64,000 nucleotides of DNA. It comes from Odontocerum albicorne. Taxonomy: Eukaryota > Arthropoda > Insecta > Trichoptera > Odontoceridae. Shown here one piece after another: positions 45,761 through 57,824 of this stretch (within the stretch, counting starts at the first letter, position 1; the number at the start of each line of letters is the position of its first letter). Location: the NCBI GenBank assembly GCA_949825065.1, contig OX463850.1, positions 250,501 through 314,500 on the forward strand. Direction: 5' to 3'. The notes under the pieces were generated by a model, which did not search any database, was not told the DNA's origin, and was given only the letters and a program-made list of their open reading frames with translations. Position numbers and translations under genes: made by a program.

Positions 45761-46029
45761 CTGTAATATTTGTTACGATTTAACTATAATATCTCGTTAA
45801 AATTACAACGAACAGTAACCCTAAAGGAAAACTTTCATAATTTGCCATCATTGAATCCTTTTTATAATATATGATCAACTGGTTAAAAAACACCTCGGCA
45901 TAAGCTTTAAATGAAAAATGGCCAAATGGAAACTGTCGACTTCTTTTGCGTATATTTTGGCCCCAGCGACTTGAGCAGTGGCCAGTCTAGAAAGGCCAAC
46001 AGAAAGAAGCCCTGGTCCACGGAGTCGAG

Positions 46030-46036
46030 TATAAAA
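46030..46036 (+). promoter_or_regulatory. TATA box of the cuticle-type gene
   Basis: TATAAAA within GTCGAGTATAAAACGTGAAG. A GCATTC element, with its A at 46062, lies 32 bases downstream and is a reasonable initiator, giving a 5' untranslated region of about 67 bases before the ATG at 46129. An alternative initiator-like TCAGT pair lies at 46092-46101, but it is too far from the TATA box. The 150 bases upstream are GC-richer than average. Confidence 0.7.
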
Positions 46037-46128
46037 CGTGAAGGTTGAGCAGAGAGCCAGCATTCTTGTGGTGTTAGTCCAGCAAGGCACATCAGTCAGT
46101 TCCCTCTGTGTACTCCAAGTGTAGCGAC

Positions 46129-46140
46129 ATGGCCTTTAAG
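46129..46140 (+). CDS. Cuticle-type structural protein, exon 1 (MAFK)
   Basis: ATG GCC TTT AAG followed directly by the donor GTACTT. The start context is GCGACATGG. Insect cuticular protein genes very often begin with a tiny first exon coding the first four or so residues of the signal peptide, MAFK or similar, before a phase-0 intron, and this fits exactly. Joined to exon 2 (58948) it gives the signal peptide MAFKILLLAALVGCATAA. The exon is too short to find by coding statistics. The call rests on the TATA spacing, the ATG context, the donor and the in-phase continuation into a hydrophobic leader. The very long distance to exon 2 is the main doubt. Confidence 0.75.
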
Positions 46141-46449
46141 GTACTTTACACTTTTTTTTAACAAAACGGTGGCTGAAACAAGACCATTTTTGGGAGAACG
46201 TTTTAAATCTTGTTATGTTAAATTTCAATTAATTTGAAGTGTCAAAGATATGTTTAATTTTATTTTTAAAATAAACTGCATTCACAATTTTCTAAGTTTT
46301 TTAAAAAGCCATAGTATCAAACTATGCGAATTAATGTTTGCCTTAATTGGAAAGATGTAACTCAACGTAAGTTTCGAACTGGAGAATTTTTTTACTTAAT
46401 TCTAGCGCTTTAACCGCACGACCAAGCAGAGCAGCTAATTGTTCGGCTT

Positions 46450-46765
46450 GAAAGTATTGTATTATCGTATTACACTACACTTTCGTTGTGTTCAAGTAGA
46501 ACCTGGTGGACTTATTGAAATGTGATAATCTTTTCCAACCAACCAGTAACAACCAAATAACACTATACAGTACAACCTGGTGGACCTCTTGCCCTTTGAT
46601 AATCTTCTCCAACCAATGAGAAATCTTGTATATTGAACAAGCCTTAAGTGAAAACAAGGTTAGTCCTTTTTAAAAGTATCTGGATTCCGACGGGAATCAA
46701 ATCGGCAACCACCGGACTGAAAGACGAAAGTCTTACCAACTAGACCGACCACGGAGGTCGCCTGG
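46450..46765 (-). mobile_element. SINE family A, full length with internal duplication
   Basis: Read on the - strand from 46765: ACCTCCGTGGTCGGTCTAGT, TGGTAAGACTTTCGTC, the B-box-like TTGATTCCCGTCGGAATCCA, then TTTTCACTTAAGGCTTGTTC and TTGGTTGGAGAAGATTATCA. The CCACCAGGTTGTACTGTATA segment and the body around it occur twice (46500-46530 and 46565-46600), before the CAACGAAAGTGTAGTGTAAT end. It lies in intron 1, antisense to the gene. Confidence 0.8.
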
Positions 46766-47261
46766 GATTAACAAAGTCTGAGATTAGAATAAGTGTCACT
46801 GGGTGAAACCGCCAGTATACAATAGCTTTTCCTTGACATTTTTAACATATAAGTTATATATATTTACACTTCATTGTGTGCTTTGGAGAGTCAAAATAAT
46901 ATTTAAATTCTGTTCACGAAAAACAATTTCAGTCAAGAAGAAACTTTTCACAGATCTGATGACACTTTCTAATTAATATAAATAAGGTTTTGGAGTCATA
47001 CTAAATGTGTAAAATTAGGATATTCGTCAACCTCCCTGAGAGCGTGACTAGAAGACAATGTTGACTTCGTCTCCAATAATCAAGCCTTCAGATTAAGAAC
47101 CACTGGAAAAGCAATAAACTCATAATTCGATATCGCTCGTATTAGAAATACTACCACACGTGGACAGGCAATAACACTCGCACATGTCTAGTCCGTACGA
47201 ATATTGTTAACGGACAAACGTTTCAACCACACTGGTACCATTTTTTTGTGTACCAGTGGAA

Positions 47262-47335
47262 ATCCAACCTGGAACCCCTGGGTGAAATACCAGCGTTTTA
47301 CTAACTAGGCTTACTAGGCCACGGAGGTCGTCTAT
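47262..47335 (-). mobile_element. SINE family A head fragment
   Basis: On the - strand: ACGACCTCCGTGGCCTAGTA, AGCCTAGTTAGTAAAACGCT, then GGTTCCAGG. Only the tRNA-like head remains, with a small internal duplication of CCTAGT. A TTATTA microsatellite follows. Confidence 0.65.
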
Positions 47336-47349
47336 TATTATTATTATTA

Positions 47350-47530
47350 ATTATAAAAGGAAAATTTACATAGCGCTGTTTAGGCAGAAACTCGACTCAA
47401 GGGCGCTCCAACTTGGATTCGAACCCATCATTATTAACAGATCAAAAACACTACAAATAAATAGACATGTAAGTTAAGTGTAAGCATAAGAAGACAATGA
47501 CCACGGCCATCAGATAAGGTACTTCTTTCT
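47350..47530 (-). mobile_element. Retroelement family B, 3' end
   Basis: On the - strand it ends TTCGAATCCAAGTTGGAGCG, CCCTTGAGTCGAGTTTCTGC, CTAAACAGCGC, matching 28045-28140 in order and spacing. The remainder holds CATAAGAAGACAATGACC. Confidence 0.65.
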
Positions 47531-47689
47531 TCTACTTTTATTGACGAAACCCTCTCATTATCATCAACCATTTATATCACATGTTCGCTTCTCACATCCC
47601 ATTTTGAACAGATTTTTATGTTTCGTTCATTTTCTTAAGTGATTTCGAGTTGTCTCCTATTCACTCAAAAATCTTACGTACCTTCATCT

Positions 47690-47790
47690 CACTCCATTCA
47701 ACTCGAGCTGTTACGTCCCTTCATCTCACTCCATTCAACTCGAGCTATTACGTCTCTTCATCTCACTCCGTTCAACTGGAGCAATTACGC
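47690..47790. repeat. 37-bp tandem triplicate
   Basis: Three copies of CTTCATCTCACTCCATTCAA, CTCGAGCTATTACGT with small differences (CTGGAGCAATTACGC in the last). Confidence 0.85.
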
Positions 47791-48359
47791 CCACAATGTT
47801 GTTAATTTGACATTGTAATAGTTTTGCCCCTGCCCTTACCTTCACCTAGAAGGTGAGGGAAAAACCCGCACATTTTATATCGAAATAATTTTTCTTTCCC
47901 TAAGTGTGCAATTAGATAATGCAATTATAACTTAAATAATATAAATCCGTGTTCAGTAATGAGCCCATCCATGCTTGAAAGTCATAGTTTAAGGAATTTC
48001 CCGCTCAACGATTGTTCAATGACTTCCGAATAATGACTAAACATGTAGGTATTGTATGTTATACTCGTATTGTGTATTACAATTGTTTTGAAATTTTTAA
48101 TTTACATAAAAACTCATCTCAGCTATTTAAGATCTGCATTAAAGATTTGATACTTTTCTCTTAATGAATGAATCAACAATTACTTATAAATTAACCTGAA
48201 GAAACAGAATAGAAATATATAACATAATGTATAATAATGTAATACAATATATACTAAATGCTATTTTTTTTAAATCCTGTACTACTCAAACTTATGTTTT
48301 TTGTCAACCTCAAATAAGTCGATAATGACGTGAAATTTGAGAATTTCGCAATTATAAAC

Positions 48360-48745
48360 ATATTATCATGCTGTTTCCCTATCGTGGTAGACAGAGGATA
48401 GAACGTCAGACTTTATTATAGCGACACACATCTTTCGCCTCCTTTACATTAATATATCTTCTCACACAATTACTGAGATTTCTCTAAATTTGTACATTAT
48501 TTTTTCAAAATATTATTCACACGATACAATTGTTATTCCTTTGACCTTCTTCTAACCCACCTTCTCACTTACATTTGCATTGTAAATTTGTTTTTATATT
48601 TCTTAATTGAATAATTCTAAATGCTCCGAACATCTCTCAGTGGTCCTCTTTATCCTTAATATCAGTCTTAAAATCACATTCATCCCTAATGAATTTGATC
48701 ATGATATATTATGTCATACATTGTCATCCCGCGTATTATTATTAG
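48360..48745 (-). mobile_element. RWFGHVE-family LINE fragment, degraded
   Basis: The right part, read on the - strand from 48745, starts CGTGCACTAATAATAATACG and then has GACCAAATTCATTAGGGATG-like sequence, corresponding to RALRRI...VIRDEC of the 42.4-kb copy. The left part, TGCTGTTTCCCTATCGTGGT, AGACAGAGGATAGAA, is the reverse of the family's 3' coding end. Many stops. Confidence 0.6.
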
Positions 48746-50583
48746 TGCACGTATTTCTACAACATTTATTCAAATCCTTTCAGTATTTTTCTACCTCCAC
48801 GCGTTTCTTCTATGCATCAAAATGGCAATATTATAAAATATACAAGTATTTATTGTATAAAATAAGCGTATTTATTTACGGTAACCCACAAAACCCTTTA
48901 AGTATACGATTATATATTCAAGTTTAATTAATATTTAAAGGTTCTGAAAAATATCGCGTATTTAAACTTCTGTAAATTGAACTGGATAAGAGTGTGGATT
49001 GTGGATTGAATGTCAAGAATCAATTACCACAGATTTAATATTCTCGGACAGTTTAAATGATGTTAATTTCATTGCCATTTTTGATACTGTTCGCCGATAA
49101 ATTAAGTAAGTGAATTAACTACCCATTTCAAATTCAAGAATATATCATACATCTAGTAACATTTTAATGTCCGGAATCGAACTAAAATTGTATAAAATAT
49201 AAAGCCCCGATAATCTAATTATTTTTTAATAATACTCGTATCGCAGTCTGTCACTTGACATTATTTATGTCTTAACGCAAGAAACAAAAACAGCTGTGAA
49301 AAGTTTTTGTTATTACAATCGCATTTTAAAATTATGATTGCATGATTTGTACTCGTGCTCTTTTTCTAATTAATCGAATTACACATAAAAATTCGCAATT
49401 AAAACAGATTGATTTAAATCATTGTAACAAATTGTTCTTGACAATACTTTTACAAATACACGCCGCATTGTTAATGCGGTTATACTTATTAATATGGAAA
49501 TTAGAAAGTGAATAATGTGTAAACATAAACATAAACGAGGCTATCATATATTTTCCTGGCTCAGCATTTAAAATCCTTAATACGTTTTTATAATAACTTG
49601 TTAAATTTGATTGTATTTTTTAATAAATAAAAACACCTCTGGCATATTTTTAAAGCGATTTTTTTTATCCTGAATCACTTGACTGACAATTAAACTCGAG
49701 CAATAAAACTTACAGGTTAACTAAAAGTTAAAAAGCACCGAAGAATCTTTGGGTACGACTTTATTAAATAAGTTTTCTTTTTAGACCTTGTTCTTTATTG
49801 TATCTACTCTTCTCTTACATTTGTGCCAGATCATGTCTCTGACGTTTACAATAATCAGAACATAAGCCTTTTTGTCTTGCACCAGATATATCAGTCTAGT
49901 TCCTGATAATATAATACCAGAGATCTGCCTTCTTCGGGCCCTTTGTTGACCCTCGATCACATAGGAGTCCATACACCAACACCTCTTGCTACTATTTTAT
50001 AGTCGGTATAATCTATCTAAACCACTCTTTTATTCAGTCAACACAACTTGCTTACTGAAGTCAGTTGTAACAACTTATTAACTAAGTTAGTAAAGCAGTA
50101 TTCTGTATGAAATGCGTTATCCTTACTTTATATAAGTACAAGCAAGGCATTATTTTAAAGTAAGTGCTGAAACGGTTTATACTTAATTATTATCAATTGC
50201 TTATTGCCAGCGAGTTTGTCTTCAATCAGCATTATCTTCGTTTTCAAAAAATGCCTCAAATCGATTGATCAAAATCATTATTTTCTCGAAACACCTTGAT
50301 ATTTTCATATTTTCCTACCAAAATATACTGAACACATAACAACTAGAAGTACAATTGAAACATACCTCAAAGGAGGTTGCGGGGCTGAAAATAATAAACC
50401 TCATTAATTACTAAAGCAATACCGTTAGGATGGATATTTATTTCTTTCCTATCTCTTCCCCATTATTTATTATATATCTCAGAACTAAAAAATACATTTC
50501 GAACATGGTTTCTTGCCTGACCTCTCTGATAGTCTTTCATTTCCAGTCGATTCTTACAAAAATAATTTCCCCGACCGAAGGTC

Positions 50584-50680
50584 TACGAGTACTACGAGTA
50601 GATATCTCGATTGAAGATTTCCAAGTGTCGTGTACTCGTATCTGCGATAATATTGGCATCCAGTGTTACGAGTACGAGTA
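50584..50680. repeat. Cluster of five TACGAGTA/TACTCGTA octamers
   Basis: Octamers at 50584-50591 and 50593-50600 (CTACGAGTACTACGAGTAGA), about 50634, and two overlapping at 50667-50680 (TACGAGTACGAGTA). The last is TA-CGAG-TA-CGAG-TA, as if a second event used the TA made by the first. Lies in intron 1. Confidence 0.9.
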
Positions 50681-50929
50681 ACATTCAATTAACATTATTC
50701 AATAATGTTTCGCGAGGCGGACACCATAGTTCCGGTTTCTAATTTGACTTTTTGTCTAGGCTTCTCATAAATGTTTATTATTTTCAAATCTGTATTTAAG
50801 ATTAACTGAAGGTTAAATTGTTGCGTTGTTTTTACTTAGATAAATTACCGATAGTTGTGTTTCAAATACAATTAAGTGATTTATTACAATATGTCAGTCG
50901 TTCTTGATATACATTCTAAAAATATATTT

Positions 50930-51600
50930 TGTTTATACATACATACCACCACGTCATCTCCCTGTCGGGGTAAGTAGAGAGGGCATAGCGCCAGACTTTC
51001 CTATCTCAACAAACGTTATTTGCCTCTTCCACACCCATACCCACCTTCTCTTACAATTCCTATGATTAGTCTGAATTTCTTTTTATTTCTACGTTTCCTT
51101 CTTTCAAAATATCATTCGCTTGATGCAACCATTCGCTTGATGCAACCATTCGCTTGATGCAACCACATTTTTCCCCTGCAAATATTCACTATACATTTGT
51201 TTTGTTAATCTTTCTTCATTGTAGAATGTAGCTTTCCAAACCATTTCAGAGTGATCTTCATCTTACTCAACACATCAGCCATTTTGTAAATACACGTCTC
51301 ACACCCGTATATCTTCTTCTTCTTCCTCCTGGCACTGTCCCAACCCATTGCCTAGGTAGGTTGTTGGGGTCGGCTCTTCTCGTTCTCAGGCTGTATGTTC
51401 TTCGGTTTAGGGTGTCGCTTTCATCTAGGCCGTTTCAGGAGTTCTTCGGTCTTCCTCTGGACGGCTGTCTCACACCCGTATATCAAACAACTATAATACT
51501 CTTGTGGACTATCATCATCTTTTTCATCGGATTCATCGGATTTTGATATTTTGTTTATTGTTTATTATAAAGCGCGATAACGGAGAATAATATTGTTAAA
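50930..51600 (-). mobile_element. RWFGHVE-family LINE 3' part, interrupted
   Basis: The left end has the tail ATACATACCACCACGTCATC, TCCCTGTCGGGGTAAGTAGA. Towards the right it reads on the - strand as KITLKWFGKLHSTMKKD-like sequence (51240-51190), aligning with RWFGHVERMN. A separate insertion (51314-51466) splits it and is listed on its own. ATTCGCTTGATGCAACC is repeated three times at 51115-51165. Confidence 0.65.
51296..51484 (-). mobile_element. Short 5'-truncated LINE inserted in another LINE, 18-bp target duplication
   Basis: The flanking direct repeats GTCTCACACCCGTATATC at 51296-51313 and 51467-51484 are identical. The 153-bp insert begins on the + strand with TTCTTCTTCTTCCTCCTGGC and ACTGTCCCAACCCATTGCC, then GGTTGTTGGGGTCGGCTCTT. 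On the - strand it therefore ends in a GAAGAAGAAGAA-type tail. Target duplication plus tail indicates target-primed reverse transcription. Confidence 0.85.
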
Positions 51601-52889
51601 ATATTAGAGATTCCTTATGAAAGCGTTTTCCTTCAAAACTTAAATTCCCACCAGTTCATACATTATGTCACGCGACAGTGATCTTAATGGAACAACACTA
51701 ATTTCTAGAGAAAAATAAATAAAGGTTTATTCATAGCAACATAGTAGGTACGAGTATATACATATTATGTTGCTCGGAATAAACATGTTAAGGCAATGGA
51801 AAATAAAATACATTTGAGAGAGAAGCCATCAAATGGTCTGGGCTAAACTCGTAACATTCTCCTACATTCTCGAGAACACCCCCACCAACAAATAGTAGGG
51901 CGAATTTGGCCGCGAGGACGTCCGAGGTTTTTCAACATACACCCTTGTACACATAAATTATAATACAAAAATACAATAAATACCATAAGTAGTCAATACT
52001 GTTATAAACTCAATAAATCAAAAGTCAATACTGTTATAAACTCAATAAATGTGTATGTACGAAAATAGCTCGAGATATATTATACATATGTGTCGTTCAT
52101 AATCGTTCTTTACACCAATAATTTAATTATAAACCTTTATTTTTAAAACTACATGATATTAACCCTTTAGTTTTAAAAATTAAGTTTTATATTCGAAATA
52201 AAGTTTATGCAATATTTTACATAAATAATCTGAAATTTATATAAATAAATAGCTTTCGATAAATTGTGATTTTTAACAACAGTTCGGCGACTGAGAAATA
52301 AATAAATATATGATATTTTTCTGAAATAGTGAGTTGGCCCCGAGAGAACACTCCGAATGGATTACCCCTTCATTATTGATTAAATTATAGTATATTGATT
52401 GTCGCCTGCACCGCACCGCACCGCAGCGGGTTGTGGTAGCCGTAACAGCGTTTTATTTTATTTTTTCTTAAAATAACCATTTATTTCGTTTAATTCGTTT
52501 ATTGTGAAAGTTCACATTCGCACGTGCATGTCCAATTGATTATATTCATTTCCTTCTTCCAGTTTCATGCTGGGTCTAGTTTTGATGACCGTAACTCCAC
52601 ATTTTCAGACTTTTCCTACGAAGAACGAGTATGGTTGATGTACTATAAAAAGCATAAAAAATATCCGCCACACAATGACCGGGTGCTTCGAATTTGAAAC
52701 TTTGTTTTGTTTACTGTTTGTTCTTTCAGACATGAAATGTTTACTATCTGTTCTTTCAGACATTAAATGTATTTCTAAATTAATATAAAATTAAAACACG
52801 TAATAAAGTGGAATCAAACAAAGTAACGCCAGACTTATTAAAACAACTATGTGACTAAATTTGAACTTTGAATTGTTCAACCATCATAC

Positions 52890-53200
52890 GACGACCCTCG
52901 AGATCTTGCTGATTAGAGGCTTGACTCCCTGTCACTCGGGAGCTTTGGATTTGATTCTGGAGGTACTAAAAATAATAAAAAATTAAATCCCATTCTGGTA
53001 AAACTGTTCGTCTGCTAACAATACTCGCACGCGCCAAGTATGTGTATCAGTATTGTTCCCTTTTCATGTATGGTAATGTCACCAATACGCGCAATGACGA
53101 ACCGCGAGTTCTTCTGATTCCAGTAATCGAACCTTGACACTTAGAACTAGTGGTTCTAAGTGTCAAGGTTCGATTACTGGAATCAAAAACAATACTTTCT
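52890..53200 (+). mobile_element. tRNA-derived SINE, family C
   Basis: The head reads CTCGAGATCTTGCTGATTAG, AGGCTTGACTCCC, then the B-box-like GGATTTGATTCTGGAGGTAC. The body has CCCATTCTGGTAAAACTGTT, CTGCTAACAATAC, GCACGCGCCAAG, and ACCAATACGCGCAATGACGA, ACCGCGAGTTCTTCTGATTC. Matching copies are at 55715-55990 and 61835-62035. The 3' part carries the long perfect inverted repeat listed next. Confidence 0.7.
53116..53184. repeat. Perfect 32-bp-arm inverted repeat, 5-base spacer
   Basis: The left arm 53116-53147 starts GATTCCAGTAATCGAACCTT and the right arm 53153-53184 is its exact reverse complement; the spacer is TAGTG. In the related copies (55890, 61965) the same place reads CTACTCCAG-(A/T)G(A/G)TTCTAAA-CCGAAG without the inversion. 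So the palindrome arose in this copy, for example by template switching. Confidence 0.92.
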
Positions 53201-54334
53201 GAAAAACTCCTTATTATGTCTGAATTCCCAATGTGGACTTGTTGAAAGCTACCTTACGAACAAGAAGAAAAAGGACCATCAGGAACTTGAAGATTAAACT
53301 TATTTTTCCATCCATGTCCACTACATTGTGTCCATCTTTACCTAACTTCAGCGGTTTCCTTTCAGTATCAACAATTTTAACATAAGTCATAAACTTTAAC
53401 ACCACTCTTGTATTTTACAAATTAATGTAACTTTCATCTTATGGCCAGCTTGACATGTACTCACATCTAGTTTGTCACTTAATCGTAAACTTCTAATTTT
53501 GTTAATGCCTTGTAATTTACCGTTCCCGGATGTGGCAGCTTTTTATTATGTCTCTTAACGATATTAAGGCTCCGTTGCAATTTTTAGACCTCCGTTGTAT
53601 CTACTCTAATCTTGAACCCGTACGTCATGGATGGGCATACAGATTTTATAAAACCCTTTTTTTTTTCTTTTCTCCTGTATTTATATGTACGTATTACGCA
53701 TTTCAAAGAAGCTGAAACGGCAGTGGACTGCTACACTAGACTCTGGAGATTAATAAGACACAGCAGATCCATAACCAGATATTTAAATCAAATTACTTGT
53801 TCAATAGATTGTCAACGATGGCGAGTTGACATATTACATTCGATTTTTTGAGATTGTAAAATTTTTTGTTTTGTCTAAAAGATATGGCAATATTGTATCC
53901 ATTTGATGGCAAATTAAATTACTTCAGCAGAAGTCATATTAAAAACAATCCAACAAAATTCTTGCGTATTATAATATAAATGCTTTTTTTACTTTAATGC
54001 GATTGCATAACGATTATTGTAACGATTCCGTATCCGTTTCAACAGTCAGCTTCTCGCTTCAATGCCTCCCGTTCATCAGCCCACAGCTCTGTCCCCTTGA
54101 CCCTGCCCTGCACTCGACACGAGTTCTCGATTCATGACTTGCAATTTAGGTTTTTCTCTTGGCTTGTCCTTATAATCTTCTGAACAGCGAGTGACTAAAA
54201 TTTTGTTCTGATTCTAGTTAGTTCACTGCTCCGTATTTTTTATTGCCAACTTGATAAGTTCGCATTTGCTAAGTATTGTCCAAAAACGAAGCTTCGTGGG
54301 AATGTTATAATAAGAATAAAATGATAATTTATAA

Positions 54335-54640
54335 AGCGCCGTTTAGGGAGCAAAGTCTCCTCATGCGTGCTCTTACTCGAGAGACTCGAACCAATTATTA
54401 TTGACAGATTAAATAATTACAAAACAAATAAATATATAAGTTAAGTGGAATGGTAGGAAGGTAGTGGCTGCGGTAATTAGATGATGTATTTCCCCGCATC
54501 TGTATTTGTTCATAAAATAAATATTTGGTAAGAAAACCGCAGAATACTTACCAAAGGGAGACGAATTACAAAAAAAATCTCTGGATGTTTCTATTATATA
54601 ATAACACATTCGGTTTCAGGTGTAATGTAGTTTTCATATT
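54335..54640 (-). mobile_element. Retroelement family B, 3' region
   Basis: On the - strand it ends GGTTCGAGTCTCTCGAGTAA, GAGCACGCATGAGGAGACTT, TGCTCCCTAAACGGCGC. The middle has TGCGGTTTTCTTACCAAATA and the upstream end GAAACCGAATGTGTTATTAT. It aligns over its full length with 28045-28345. Confidence 0.7.
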
Positions 54641-55714
54641 TATCCACTGTACTTTTGAATAGTTCTACCAATCGCTAAAGTTTTCAAGTCATAAATATCG
54701 TCGAGTCCCCTTTTTCAATATTACCTGATGACAACTCGACCTGATGCTATTCGACCATCGTTAGTCTTCACTTCACTTTACTTCTCAATCCAGTTTTCAA
54801 GTAATATTTTACTGGAACGAACTATTATTCCAAACTAGTCGAAACCAATATTCTAGTTTTACTGACACTTAAAAAATACATTTTCTTGAAATCTAATTCT
54901 CCATAAATATATAGTCACATATCTGAATTTACTGTCCTGAATTCCTTAAATACGAGTATTTGGCACAACAGTAGTTTCTTGCATATTCTCACACTGCTTC
55001 CTTACCTTCAAATTGTTATTGGCACTAATCACCCTCTTTATAGTATTGAATGCCTAATTAACTAAAAATTATTAAAAACAATGTTTATAGTTTGTTGCGT
55101 TGGATGCATTGATGTTCGACTATTCGGTAAGGTTTTTGTTTTACATAACCCGGAGAACATAACTTGTAATGCCATCGAAAGCCATTTCTGCCAAATCAAC
55201 ACGCCATCAACTCGAACATTTTAAACTAGTAAAACGCCTGTCTTTAAATATTTCTAAGTCGAGTGAATAGCCACTCTCTCGCCATTGTTTCTTTACCTTT
55301 GTTTTAAAGGTCGCATAACCATTACTTAACAACAACAATAACTCGAGGGGTCACGTCACTTTGCCTTAACACCTCTACAATCCAAATCCATAGTTCCAGT
55401 CGAGCCGGGCGTGCACCTCTTGAACAGCAAGTGCCTCTGCTACGGAGTAGTACGGCCGACCTTGGTCTCTCAGCACAGTGCTCCACATTCCCTCCTCTAC
55501 CCGGTGGCCGCATGCTGTGTACGAGTATGCACATGTCCTAGTACTGTGTAACACCGACTTAAGTTGTTACCGGCCGTGGCCGCGTATTCTTGTTCTTAAC
55601 AAATAAATCCCCGCCTGCCGGAACTGGTGGCCGCTTTGCGTGCTTTCCTGATCCTACTCATTATCGTATTTCACGTGCGTTTATTTAAATATTAGAAATC
55701 TTATACTGTTTTTT

Positions 55715-55990
55715 AATGCACGATCTCTGTAGCCGTGTGGTAAGATTCTTGACTTCCACCGGGAGTTTCAAGTTCCATTTCTGACGGGATCAAAAAAATA
55801 GATGTCAATCTGGTAAAAGAGTTTGACTGATAACAATACAAGCACGCGCCGAGCGATAGTGTTGCCAACACGTCCAATGATGAATCGCGAGTTTCGTGCC
55901 TACTCCAGAGATTCTAAACCCGAAGGTTTGATTACTGAGGCTAAAGAGAATATCTATTATCTCCAGGCTACGCTCTTCAATAATCTTTTG
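55715..55990 (+). mobile_element. tRNA-derived SINE, family C
   Basis: The head reads GATCTCTGTAGCCGTGTGGT, AAGATTCTTGACTTCCACCG, with the B-box half GAGTTTCAAGTTCCATTTCT, then GTCAATCTGGTAAAAGAGTT, ACAAGCACGCGCCGAGCGAT, TCGCGAGTTTCGTGCCTACT. This copy has the clearest tRNA-like head of the family. Confidence 0.75.
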
Positions 55991-56889
55991 AATAAAATAA
56001 CAATATATCATCACATATCATTTTCGTATCGCTTTATATCACCGCTCAGTAAATAATAATATTTGTATTTAAAAATAACTGATCATATTGAGATTCTTTT
56101 TGATATTTAAATGTTTCTTAAAAATGTTTATAAGAAAAAATAAATGATCGAAAAAAAAAGAGAAGAAAGGGGAATTGGGAAACCCAAGAAATAATTGCTC
56201 CTTGAGCGTAGTGCAAGTGCAAGTCCGTAATCGGAAAGGTGCTGAATGTTCTCGGCGAGATAAAAGGGGCGGCGGGATAATTAAGGAAATTATACATGTT
56301 CTGGCATGATGTATTTGCATTTTTTGACTTAAAAATCTCACTAAAAAGGTTGATTTTATTTTCTTGAGAATGAGGTATAACACTCTTGTTGTTTACAGGA
56401 CTTAGAGTTCCAAGGGTAGAATTTTCTTCCAGCTATCAAGAAATACGTTTAAAAACTTTACATGATAAACCTTCTTATTTTTAGGTACTTTGGCGAAACG
56501 AACATAAAACCCCTGTGTTAAACTACGTAAGTCAAATTGGTCGTAATTATTTAAACCCAAAAATCGTGATGGTTAAATGTCTCGATATCAATTTGCTTTC
56601 ACTCGTGTTTTAACATTTACTTTTAAAAATATAATACATTTCCCTAGGCCGACCCTGTCAATCACTCGCCATGCTTCACACCCACCACTTACATGTGCAT
56701 GTCGCTAAGGTGGCAGTTTTATTGAAACAGTGACGTAACGGCCGTTTATCATAATACTCCTATCTCAATGTTATGTTTTGGGGCGCAAGAGCTCAAAAAT
56801 ATCTAAAACAGTAACATTTGTATGGCAAAGCGCACTAATCAACATTATTTATTAAATTTATTTCTATATAATAATAATATTAAAAGGAT

Positions 56890-57285
56890 GCCCCTCCTTA
56901 TTTTACCGCAGTAAGATGAACTACAACAAACCTTTGAAGATCTTTCGATATGTGATAATAACACATTTAGGATTAAGTGTAGTGTTCATACACAATCATA
57001 CATTTTGATAAGATGTCCTAAAAATGTTTATCTTCAAGAGCTTCCTCAAGTTGCACACGCCACCCATATCTCTAGCACTAAGAGGCAGACCACAGGACCG
57101 ACAATGTCAAAAACTCTATCAGAATTTCCCACCCGATTGCATCGATTGGGAACAATTAATTTATTGGATGAAAAATATCTGACAAATCGACCTGACAGTT
57201 CTTCTCTACGAAGGAATATGTTATATCTCAGGCACAGATTCGAAAGGTAAACCGGAGAATTACCATCAAGGGACTTGAATACCAA
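56890..57285 (-). mobile_element. Retroelement family B with a polymerase-like coding tail
   Basis: On the - strand, 57285-57046 is open: VFKSLDGNSPVYLSNLCLRY, then RNCNRVGNSDRVFDIVGPVV-like residues, the position where CR1/jockey-type proteins read '...SF...GP.LWN.LP'. It continues into a 3' region with GCTCTTGAAGATAAACATTT and TTGCGGTAAAATAAGG, aligning with 28300-28430. This links family B to a LINE. Confidence 0.5.
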
Positions 57286-57824
57286 GATACGTCTTGATAT
57301 AATTTTTTCGCGTTACTTGAATAAATGTAAACTTTGTAAAAGCGGAGTAATATAACAATATTTATGACTACCATATATATTGTTATATTACTCTAGTATT
57401 AGTCTAGCAACTGCGTTGACAACATATTGGAGTTTCGTTATTTGTGAGTCAGATTACTGAGCTGCAGTATGTTTGCGAATCCAAACGTGGTACAACAAAT
57501 TTATTTAAAAAGTTTAAAATATTACATACGTCTCTACACAGATAGTTGTTTAATAACAAACCAGACATTCACCTTACCCATTTCGTTAAGCATTGTATAA
57601 ATCAGAGAGGATCTTGGCTGCCTGCAGGATCCTCTGGTACTTACCTCTTAGAAACGCCTCTCCTCGTTATTTACATGTAGAGTACAAGTCTTCCATCACA
57701 GCACAAAACTGTCTCCACTTTCTTACGCCTCTTCGGATTACTGAATAGAACCTTTGTTTGCAGGGGATATACTCGTAAGTGCTATACTCAGCTTAGCTGA
57801 GAAATTTCAATAATATTTAGTGGT

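Noticed and set aside
57046..57250. Host exon on the + strand at 57005-57250
   Set aside because: The - strand reading fits the C-terminus of a non-LTR polymerase followed by a dispersed 3' region. The + frame is its shadow.
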